49,991 nucleotides of DNA from an uncultured Oscillospiraceae bacterium (GTDB lineage Bacteria > Bacillota > Clostridia > Oscillospirales > Oscillospiraceae): contig CAKUHB010000020.1 of the NCBI GenBank assembly GCA_934655875.1, forward strand, positions 1 to 49,991, written 5' to 3'. Made by a program: the position numbers and the translations under genes. Position 1 is the first letter of the stretch, and each line of letters begins with the position of its first letter. This document shows positions 33,422-39,593 of the stretch, in pieces. The notes under the pieces are model-generated. The model was not told where the DNA came from. It was given only the letters and a program-made list of their open reading frames with translations, and did no database searches.

Positions 33422-33450
33422 GATCGTTCCCTGCCCTTTCTGAATTGAAA

Positions 33451-33483
33451 CAAAAAACGCGGCACAGTAATCTGTGCCGCGTT
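33451..33483 (-). terminator. Attenuator terminator of the pheA leader
   Basis: Minus strand: AACGCGGCACAG, loop ATTA, CTGTGCCGCGTT, then TTTTG. The 12-bp stem is perfect. It lies between the Phe-rich leader peptide and pheA. Confidence 0.92.
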
Positions 33484-33524
33484 GCATGACGGTAGCCCGC
33501 TTTTCTGCGCATCACAAATTACCC

Positions 33525-33584
33525 TTACTGCAAGCCAGTAAAGGTAAAAATAAACCCGAATGCGTTGGAGCGAAAAGCGTTCAT
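33525..33584 (-). CDS. Phenylalanine-rich leader peptide of pheA (pheL-like)
   Basis: A 19-codon frame reads MNAFRSNAFGFIFTFTGLQ, with five Phe codons, four of them clustered in the second half. AGAAGGAGATCAGTT provides a strong Shine-Dalgarno before the ATG. The codons around its end form one arm of a 10-bp hairpin (ACCTTTACTG with CAGTAAGGGT), which also contains the stop codon. An attenuator hairpin follows 40 bp on. Ribosome stalling at Phe codons when charged tRNA-Phe is short would favour expression of pheA. This is the classical design known from enterobacterial pheL; here it is inferred from sequence alone. Confidence 0.88.
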   Translation of the reverse strand: MNAFRSNAFGFIFTFTGLQ

Positions 33585-33611
33585 AACTGATCTCCTTCTG
33601 AAGATGGCATC

Positions 33612-33640
33612 ATGGTAGCAGAATCGCGCGCAAATGTCAA
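33612..33640 (-). promoter_or_regulatory. Promoter of the pheA leader transcript
   Basis: Minus strand: TTGACA (33635-33640), 17 nt, TACCAT (33612-33617). The -35 overlaps the rluD stop codon. Confidence 0.7.
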
Positions 33641-34545
33641 GCCGTCCGGCCGCGCAATTTTTGAAGCAGCTGCTCAAAATATTCCGGCAGCCCGCACGAG
33701 ACCGTCACGCGTTCGCCGGTGCGCGGATGGACGAACGTCAGCTCCCGCGCGTGCAGGCACTGGCTGTCCTGCCCAAGCTCCGGCTTTTTGTGGCCGTAGA
33801 CCATGTCGCCCAGGATCGGGTGGCCGCGGTAGGCCATGTGCACGCGGATCTGGTGCGTCCGCCCGGTCTCCAGCCGGCATTCGACCAGCGTATAGCCGCC
33901 GAAGCGCTCGAGCACGCGCCAGTGCGTCACGGCGCTGCGGCTGTTTTTTTCGGTGACGGCCATTTTCTTGCGGTCCGCCGGATGGCGGCCGATGGGCGCG
34001 TCGATGACGCCGGAATCCTCCCGGATATTGCCGCAGACGATGCAGACATACGTCCGTGCCAGACTGTGATCCTTCAGCTGCGCGGCAAGAGACGCGTGCG
34101 CGAAGTCATTTTTGGCCGCGATGATCAGACCCGAGGTGTCCTTGTCGATGCGGTGGACGATGCCGGGCCGCCGCTCGCCGCCGATGCCGGAGAGCGAATC
34201 GCCGCAGTGCGCGAGCAGGGCGTTGACCAGCGTCCCGTCCGGGTGGCCGGGCGCGGGATGCACCACCAGTCCCTTGGGCTTGTTCACGACGATCACGTCC
34301 GCGTCCTCATAACACACATCCAGCGGAATTTCCTGCGCTTCGAGCGCAGTCTCCTGCACCTCCGGCAGCGTGAGCGTCAGCGTATCGCCGGGCAGCAGCT
34401 TTTCGTTCTTTTTGACCGGCCTGCCGCCGCACGTCACCGCGCCCTGCTCGATGAGCCGCTGCGCCTGACTGCGGCTGAGCTCCGGCACGAGCCGCGCCAG
34501 TGCGGCGTCCAGCCGCTCGCCGGAGCGGTCAAGCGTCAGGATCAT
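33637..34545 (-). CDS. rluD: RluA/RluD family 23S rRNA pseudouridine synthase
   Basis: The 302-aa enzyme converts uridine to pseudouridine in rRNA. An N-terminal S4 RNA-binding domain (LDAALARLVPELSRSQAQRLIEQG near residues 12-35) is followed by the catalytic domain with PGIVHRIDKDTSGLIIAAKN near residues 126-145; the Asp of HRIDKDTSG is catalytic. GRTHQIRVH near 228 closes the active site. The position modified is not determinable. It overlaps lspA by 17 bp, in the conserved lspA-rluD order of Firmicutes. The name covers the family, not a confirmed target. Confidence 0.92.
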   Translation of the reverse strand: MILTLDRSGERLDAALARLVPELSRSQAQRLIEQGAVTCGGRPVKKNEKLLPGDTLTLTLPEVQETALEAQEIPLDVCYEDADVIVVNKPKGLVVHPAPGHPDGTLVNALLAHCGDSLSGIGGERRPGIVHRIDKDTSGLIIAAKNDFAHASLAAQLKDHSLARTYVCIVCGNIREDSGVIDAPIGRHPADRKKMAVTEKNSRSAVTHWRVLERFGGYTLVECRLETGRTHQIRVHMAYRGHPILGDMVYGHKKPELGQDSQCLHARELTFVHPRTGERVTVSCGLPEYFEQLLQKLRGRTA

Positions 34546-35029
34546 GATGGTTCTCTTCCGGCTGCGCCTTCGGCTTGTCGGCCAGCAGCTCCCGATCCTT
34601 GGCGAAGATATAGACCACCAGAATCAGCGCGCCGAACGTAATGAACAGATCCGCGACGTTGAACGTCGAGAACCACGGAATGCAGATCATGTCGACAACC
34701 AGCCCGGAGGAGATCCGGTCGATCAGATTGCCGATCGCGCCGCCCGTAATGGCCGCGACGCACCACAGCTCCGGCTTCTTTTTCAGCCACTTTTTTGCCA
34801 CGACGAGAATCACGATCGCAAGATATACCACCGTCATCACCACGAACAGCCACCGCGCGCCGCGCAGCAGACTCAGCGCCATGCCGTCGTTGGTGATGTA
34901 GTGCAGCTGGAGCCAGCCGGGGATGAGCGTGATCGTCCGCCCGGCCAGATTGGCCGCCGCCAGATATTTTGTCAGCTGATCGACCGCGACAATGGCCGCA
35001 GTGAACAGCACAAGTGCAGCATAAAACAA
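34529..35029 (-). CDS. lspA: Signal peptidase II (lipoprotein)
   Basis: The 166-aa membrane aspartic protease removes signal peptides from prolipoproteins. It has four membrane helices. The family signatures VDQLTKYLA near residues 16-24, GGAIGNLIDRISSG near 96-109 (catalytic Asp) and FNVADLFI near 125-132 (second catalytic Asp) are present. The start codon is TTG at 35029, supported by GTAGGAGGAACTGTC at 7-nt spacing; no ATG in frame would keep the first helix. The C-terminal tail is an unusual, hydrophilic extension (DKPKAQPEENHHDPDA). It overlaps rluD downstream. Confidence 0.95.
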   Translation of the reverse strand: MFYAALVLFTAAIVAVDQLTKYLAAANLAGRTITLIPGWLQLHYITNDGMALSLLRGARWLFVVMTVVYLAIVILVVAKKWLKKKPELWCVAAITGGAIGNLIDRISSGLVVDMICIPWFSTFNVADLFITFGALILVVYIFAKDRELLADKPKAQPEENHHDPDA

Positions 35030-35058
35030 AGACAGTTCCTCCTACTTGAAAGTATCTG

Positions 35059-35406
35059 CTATTTTATCACAGGTTCCGCCCCAATGCAATCGCACACCGG
35101 CGGCACGGGCGCATAGACATTCTCCCGCAGGCGCGCGCCGAACAGCGCCGGCAGCAGCCGGGGATCTGCGATGAGCGCAAGCTTTTTTTCGCGCGGCAGC
35201 GTCTTGATGAGCGCTTCGAGCCGCACGGCGGCCGCGTGATCCTCCGCCTGCCACAAAGCTTCCAGCGCTTCGACCGGGTGTGCGCGCGTATATTTGGCGC
35301 ACGCCGCGCCGCGCGCGAGGTGCTGGCGCATGCGCTTTTCGATGTCGGCGGCGATGCCGGTATAGAGACTCCCGCCGCGGCAGCGGACGATATAGATATA
35401 ATACAT
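35059..35406 (-). CDS. GIY-YIG domain protein (UPF0213/YhbQ-like)
   Basis: The 115-aa protein is a single GIY-YIG fold, with MYYIYIVRCRGGSLYTGIA at the start (the two tyrosine motifs) and then RMRQH and the EALIK segment. Family members are small nuclease-fold proteins of unclear role, some acting on DNA. I chose the ATG at 35406 since it opens on the conserved strand and has GGAGCGGTAGGC upstream. It follows rsmA after 2 bp and lies 29 bp before lspA. The tail with PVPPVCDCIGAEPVIK is divergent. Confidence 0.88.
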   Translation of the reverse strand: MYYIYIVRCRGGSLYTGIAADIEKRMRQHLARGAACAKYTRAHPVEALEALWQAEDHAAAVRLEALIKTLPREKKLALIADPRLLPALFGARLRENVYAPVPPVCDCIGAEPVIK

Positions 35407-35408
35407 GC

Positions 35409-36263
35409 CTACCGCTCCGCCAGCGCGTTTGCGATCGCGGCGAAGCCCGGGATGTCCAGCGTTTCGCCGCGCACCGTGGGCGCAAAGCCGCACGCTTCGA
35501 TCACGCCGGCGAGCGCCGGCTTGTCAAACTGCGAAAAGCCGGCGGACAGGGCGTTCAGAAGCGTCTTGCGCCGCTGGGCAAAGGCGGCGCGCACGACCTT
35601 GAAGAACAGTCCCTCGTCGCGGATCTCGCAGACCGGCTCCTTGCGCATCGTGAGCTTCAAAACGGCGCTCGTGACCTTCGGCTGCGGGATGAAGCAGCTG
35701 GCCGGAACGTCAAACAGCAGCTCCGGCTCGGCATAATACTGGCAGAAGACACTGAATGCGCCGTAATCGCCCTTGCCCGCGGGCGCGCAGATGCGCTGCG
35801 CGACCTCCTTCTGCACCATGACGGTCACGGCTTCGAACGCCCGGCTCTCCAGCAGCGCCGCGAGGACAGGCGTCGTGATGTAATACGGCAGGTTGGCGCA
35901 GGCCATCGGGCGAAGGCCCATAAACTCCTCGCGGACGAGCGCGGGGATGTCCGTCTTCAGGATATCGCCGAAGATGATCTCCAGATTTTCATTGCCGGCC
36001 ATCGTCTCGGCCAGCACGGGCTGGAGCGTCCGGTCGACCTCGACCGCGACGACCTTTTTCGCGTGCCGGCACAGCTGCTGCGTAAGAGGGCCAATGCCCG
36101 GGCCGACCTCCAGCACGCCGCAGCCCTCGTCAATCCCGGCTTCCAGCACGATATTCTGCGGCACCCAGCTCTGCGTCAGGAAATTCTGCCCCTTGGCCTT
36201 GGAGAAATGGAACCCGTGCCGGGCCAGAAGCGCCTTGATTTCGGTAATATTACAAAGATCCAT
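35409..36263 (-). CDS. rsmA: 16S rRNA dimethyladenosine transferase
   Basis: The 284-aa enzyme dimethylates two adjacent adenines at the 3' end of 16S rRNA. It shows KAKGQNFLTQSWV near residues 22-34, motif I EVGPGIGPLTQQL near 54-66, and NLPYYITTPVLA near 120-131 (the NLPY catalytic motif). Length is typical. The ATG at 36263 opens on MDLCNITEIKALL; longer upstream frames lack support. Its ribosome binding site lies inside the 3' arm of a hairpin, and the run of T just before the start is that hairpin's U tract, so initiation could be regulated. Confidence 0.95.
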   Translation of the reverse strand: MDLCNITEIKALLARHGFHFSKAKGQNFLTQSWVPQNIVLEAGIDEGCGVLEVGPGIGPLTQQLCRHAKKVVAVEVDRTLQPVLAETMAGNENLEIIFGDILKTDIPALVREEFMGLRPMACANLPYYITTPVLAALLESRAFEAVTVMVQKEVAQRICAPAGKGDYGAFSVFCQYYAEPELLFDVPASCFIPQPKVTSAVLKLTMRKEPVCEIRDEGLFFKVVRAAFAQRRKTLLNALSAGFSQFDKPALAGVIEACGFAPTVRGETLDIPGFAAIANALAER

Positions 36264-36308
36264 AAAAAATCCGCCTTTCTTACCGGTATCATACCAGAAG
36301 AAAGGCGG
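36264..36308 (-). terminator. Terminator of the 3D-domain gene, overlapping the rsmA ribosome binding site
   Basis: CCGCCTTTCTT (36271-36281) pairs with AAGAAAGGCGG (36298-36308), with an inner GGTAT/ATACC. On the minus strand ATTTTTT follows and is immediately next to the rsmA ATG. Confidence 0.85.
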
Positions 36309-36316
36309 TTTTTCAA

Positions 36317-36916
36317 TCAATTTGCCGTGTCTTTCTCGACGTAGACGCTCACGTGCTGGACGCCCCATTCGATGCACGTGTCATAATCCGTGCCCATGTA
36401 AATGTCGATCACATACGGGTGCGCCAGCATGTTGCTGCCGGTGTCCTCCGCGTAATAATCCCCGACGAGCGTCCCGTCGTCCAGATACAGCCACACATGC
36501 GTGCCGTAGGGGATCACGCCGGGGTTGACGGCCAGCGTCCGGTTGACGGTCGTATAGGTGCCCGTCGCCGTCGTGCCGGTCTGGCAGTAGGCCGTGGCGA
36601 GGAAGGTGTCGAGCAGCTCCAGATCGTCCGGGACGGCGGATCCCGTCGCATCGTCCGGCGCAGGCTCCGCTTCCGGCTGCGCTTCTTCCGGTTCCAGTGC
36701 GGTCTCTTCCAGCGCCAGAAGCTTCGGCTCGATATGCTCGACCGGCGCTTCGGATACGGTCTGCTCCGGTTCTTCCGCGGCTGCGGCAGACGGCATGTCC
36801 GCCTGCTGCGGAGCCGTTTCTGCGCGGGCCGTGCCGGACAGCAGCAGCCCGAAGCCTGTGATCAGCGCCGCCGCAAGCAGCGGCGCAAGCGTTTTTACGG
36901 GTTTGTTCCATTTCAT
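36317..36916 (-). CDS. Secreted 3D-domain cell-wall protein
   Basis: The 199-aa protein has a signal peptide (residues 1-33, ending ARA), then an acidic Pro/Glu/Ala-rich linker (about 34-100). The C-terminal 3D domain runs from ATAYCQTGTTATGTYT near residue 108 to the end, including NPGVIPYGTHVWLYLDDG, DTGSNMLAHPYVIDIYMG and the HVSVYVE end. The domain has the three conserved Asp residues of the family. Such proteins (for example YocH, Rpf/MltA-type folds) act on peptidoglycan; a muralytic role is inferred. The ATG at 36916 has AAGGAGGCTATCTGAT. The upstream region carries WalR-like boxes. Confidence 0.88.
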   Translation of the reverse strand: MKWNKPVKTLAPLLAAALITGFGLLLSGTARAETAPQQADMPSAAAAEEPEQTVSEAPVEHIEPKLLALEETALEPEEAQPEAEPAPDDATGSAVPDDLELLDTFLATAYCQTGTTATGTYTTVNRTLAVNPGVIPYGTHVWLYLDDGTLVGDYYAEDTGSNMLAHPYVIDIYMGTDYDTCIEWGVQHVSVYVEKDTAN

Positions 36917-36962
36917 ATCAGATAGCCTCCTTGTCGGTATTTGCGCGCGCACAGCTTCTCTG

Positions 36963-36989
36963 TTTACAAAATGATAACATTTGATTACA
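36963..36989 (-). promoter_or_regulatory. WalR-like boxes upstream of the 3D-domain gene
   Basis: Minus-strand hexamers TGTAAT (36984-36989), TGTTAT (36974-36979) and TGTAAA (36963-36968). The last two are exactly 5 nt apart, as in the WalR (YycF) consensus TGTWAH-N5-TGTWAH. ATAACATTT/AAATGTTAT also forms an inverted repeat at 36974-36999. Confidence 0.5.
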
Positions 36990-37006
36990 AAAATGTTATG
37001 TCCGCT

Positions 37007-37034
37007 ATTATAGCGCGTTTTTTGAAAACGTCAA
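37007..37034 (-). promoter_or_regulatory. Promoter of the 3D-domain gene
   Basis: Minus strand: TTGACG (37029-37034), 16 nt, TATAAT (37007-37012). The WalR-like boxes lie just downstream of it. Confidence 0.7.
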
Positions 37035-37118
37035 GAAAAACTGGCAGAATCCCGCCGCGCTGCCGGAAATTGACGCGATCCGGGCGGAAACTGCCTGATT
37101 TTTATTTGCGCAACGGCA

Positions 37119-37147
37119 TTGACAGCGACCGGGAAACGTGCTATTGT
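37119..37147 (+). promoter_or_regulatory. Promoter of the thrS T-box transcript
   Basis: TTGACA (37119-37124), 17 nt, TATTGT (37142-37147). Confidence 0.75.
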
Positions 37148-37154
37148 TAGGGGC

Positions 37155-37411
37155 AGTTGAACAGCCTTGAAGAAGACATGTCCCCGCGATCCGCTTCGCA
37201 GGCAGAGAGAGGCTCATCTGGTGCAAGAGCCTTTGCGTCGCCCGCCGGGATACCGCTTCCGAGCTGCGGCACGGAACGTTTTCAGTATGTGCCGCCGGGT
37301 TCTCCCGTTACAGAGATCACGAGCGACGGACAATGCGTCCGTAAGCAGGGTGGAACCGTGGAGCGTACAACGCCTCACCCCTGAAATGACAGGGGTAAGG
37401 CGTTTTTGTTT
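37155..37411 (+). promoter_or_regulatory. T-box leader of thrS
   Basis: The T-box sequence AGGGTGGAACCGTGG is at 37347-37361. Upstream is a stem I with the GA motif (CAGAGAGAGGC) and a GGTGCAAGAGC bulge, as in other T-boxes. A plausible Thr specifier is ACC at 37252-37254 in GATACCGC. A terminator with T tract ends the leader, so uncharged tRNA-Thr should allow readthrough. Confidence 0.9.
37369..37411 (+). terminator. T-box terminator before thrS
   Basis: AACGCCTCACCCCTG pairs with CAGGGGTAAGGCGTT (one mismatch) around AAATGA, then TTTTGTTTTG. Confidence 0.9.
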
Positions 37412-37441
37412 TGCCCCAACACTTTTGAGGAGGCAGAGAAT

Positions 37442-39235
37442 ATGTCCGAAAACAATGAATTTACGTTTGAAAACCCGCAGTACCGCAAAACGTACTGGCA
37501 TACCTGTTCGCACGTCATGGCGCAGGCCGTCAAGCGTCTGTGGCCCGAGGTCAAGCTCGCCATCGGCCCGTCGATCGACAACGGCTTCTATTATGACTTT
37601 GACGCTCCGTTCAACTTCACGCAGGAGAATCTCGACGCCATCGAAGCCGAGATGCGCAAGATCTGCAAGGAAAAGCTGAAGCTTGAGCGCTTTGAGCTGC
37701 CGCGCGAGGAAGCCATCAAGTATATGCAGGAAAAGGATGAGCCGTATAAGGTCGAGCTCATCAACGATCTGCCCGAAGACGCGCACATCTCGTTCTATAC
37801 GCAGGGCGAGTTCACAGACCTCTGCGCCGGCCCGCACCTCGACTCCACCGGCCGCATCAAGGGCAACGCCATCAAGCTCACGCAGTGCTGCGGCGCCTAC
37901 TGGCGCGGCGACTCCAAGCGCAAGATGCTCCAGAGAATCTACGCTGTCGCCTTCCCGAAGAAGGAAGAACTCGACCAGTACCTCGCCGAGCAGGCGGAAG
38001 CGCTCAAGCGCGACCACAACAAGCTTGGCCGCGAGCTGGAATACTTCACCACCGTCGACTGCATCGGTCAGGGCCTGCCTATCCTCCTGCCGAAGGGCGC
38101 GCGCGTCATCCAGCTTTTGCAGCGCTGGGTCGAGGACGTCGAGCAGGCGCACGGCTATCTTCTGACCAAGACCCCGCTCATGGCCAAGCGCGAGCTTTAC
38201 AAGATCTCCGGCCACTGGGATCATTACCTTGACGGCATGTTTGTCATGGGCGACCCGCAGGATGAGACGAAGGAATGCTTCGCCCTGCGCCCGATGACCT
38301 GCCCGTTCCAGTATCAGGTCTATCTGAACCGCGGCCGCAGCTACCGCGATCTGCCGATGCGTCTCGGCGAAACGTCCACGCTGTTCCGCAACGAAGATTC
38401 CGGCGAAATGCACGGCCTGATCCGCGTGCGCCAGTTCACGATCTCTGAGGGCCATCTGGTTCTGCGTCCGGATCAGCTCGAGGACGAGTTCCGCGACTGC
38501 CTGTCTCTGGCCAAGTACTTCCTCGGCACGATCGGCCTGCTGGACAAGTGCACGTTCCGCTTCTCCCAGTGGGATCCGGCGAACCCCAAGAACAAGTATG
38601 AGGGCACCAAGGAGCAGTGGGATCACGCACAGGCCGTCATGGGCCAGATCCTCGACGATCTGGGCGTCAAGTACGACATCGGCATCGACGAAGCCGCGTT
38701 CTACGGCCCGAAGCTCGATATCCAGTACAAGAACGTCTACGGCAAGGAGGATACCCTTGTCACCATCCAGATCGACATGCTGCTGGCCGAGCGCTTCGGC
38801 ATGTACTACACCGATGAAAACGGCGAGAAGAAGCTGCCGTACATCATTCACCGCACCAGCCTCGGCTGCTATGAGCGCACGCTGGCTTACCTGATCGAGC
38901 ACTACGCCGGCGCGCTGCCCACCTGGATGGCCCCGGAGCAGGTCCGCTTCCTGCCTGTCACGGACCGCGCTGTCGACTACTGCAAGGAGCAGGCCGCGAA
39001 GCTCACCGCGCAGGGCTACCGCGTGACGGTCGACACCCGCAGCGAGAAGATCGGCAAGAAGATCCGCGACGCGCAGATGGAGAAGATCCCCTACATGCTC
39101 GTCGTCGGCGACCGCGACATCGAAGCCGGCACCGTCTCTCCGCGTCACCGCGCGGACGGCGATCTCGGCGCCATGACCCTCGAAGCCTTCACCGCCGTCC
39201 TCAAGGACGTTGTGGACAACAAGCTCAAGAAGTAA
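37442..39235 (+). CDS. thrS: Threonyl-tRNA synthetase, lacking the N-terminal TGS domain
   Basis: The 597-aa enzyme charges tRNA-Thr. The editing domain opens within the first 25 residues (KTYWHTCSHVMAQAVKRLWP, with HxxxH), and the class II catalytic core contains LRPMTCPFQYQVYL near residue 282 and RPDQLEDEFRDCLS, then the anticodon domain. Typical ThrRS is about 640 aa with a 60-residue TGS domain first; here the editing domain starts right away, so TGS is missing. The start is the ATG at 37442 with GAGGAGGCAGAGAAT; the T-box ends 30 bp before, leaving no room for a longer protein. Some clostridial ThrRS share this form. Confidence 0.96.
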   Translation: MSENNEFTFENPQYRKTYWHTCSHVMAQAVKRLWPEVKLAIGPSIDNGFYYDFDAPFNFTQENLDAIEAEMRKICKEKLKLERFELPREEAIKYMQEKDEPYKVELINDLPEDAHISFYTQGEFTDLCAGPHLDSTGRIKGNAIKLTQCCGAYWRGDSKRKMLQRIYAVAFPKKEELDQYLAEQAEALKRDHNKLGRELEYFTTVDCIGQGLPILLPKGARVIQLLQRWVEDVEQAHGYLLTKTPLMAKRELYKISGHWDHYLDGMFVMGDPQDETKECFALRPMTCPFQYQVYLNRGRSYRDLPMRLGETSTLFRNEDSGEMHGLIRVRQFTISEGHLVLRPDQLEDEFRDCLSLAKYFLGTIGLLDKCTFRFSQWDPANPKNKYEGTKEQWDHAQAVMGQILDDLGVKYDIGIDEAAFYGPKLDIQYKNVYGKEDTLVTIQIDMLLAERFGMYYTDENGEKKLPYIIHRTSLGCYERTLAYLIEHYAGALPTWMAPEQVRFLPVTDRAVDYCKEQAAKLTAQGYRVTVDTRSEKIGKKIRDAQMEKIPYMLVVGDRDIEAGTVSPRHRADGDLGAMTLEAFTAVLKDVVDNKLKK

Positions 39236-39239
39236 TAAC

Positions 39240-39272
39240 AATCGCCCCCGGCTCAATGCCGGGGGCGATTTG
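39240..39272 (+). terminator. Terminator of thrS
   Basis: AATCGCCCCCGGC pairs with GCCGGGGGCGATT around TCAAT; TTGTCC follows. Confidence 0.88.
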
Positions 39273-39330
39273 TCCTTCCTGTATCAATAAATATCGATGT
39301 CCGGTCTGCGCTGAAAACTTCCTGATTTGT

Positions 39331-39499
39331 TGTAGGGGACGATGCCTATCTTCGGCGCTAAGAGCCGCGCTGCGCGCGGTTGCGCCTCGAAACTAGCCTG
39401 CGGGCGTCGCATCGTCCCGGCAGAACAGACCGATTATACGGAGGTTTACGGCAAATTCGCAACCTTTACCGCGGGACGATGTGGGCATCGTCCCCTACA
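39331..39499. mobile_element. MITE-like 169-bp element with 16-bp terminal inverted repeats
   Basis: TGTAGGGGACGATGCC (39331-39346) is the exact complement of GGCATCGTCCCCTACA (39484-39499). A nested pair, CATCGTCCCG (39410-39419) and CGGGACGATG (39472-39481), lies inside. It has no credible gene. It fills the space between thrS and the ileS terminator. Confidence 0.82.
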
Positions 39500-39552
39500 G
39501 ACAAGCTTGAGTGATTTCGGCGCAGAACAGGCATTGAGGTTTTGGCAGTCTC

Positions 39553-39588
39553 AAAAAATCCCTGCCGGGTCTCCGGCAGGGATTTTTA
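39553..39588 (-). terminator. Terminator of ileS
   Basis: AAAAATCCCTGCCGG (39554-39568) pairs perfectly with CCGGCAGGGATTTTT (39573-39587) around GTCT. On the minus strand TTTTTTGA follows the stem. Confidence 0.92.
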
Positions 39589-39593
39589 TGCGG

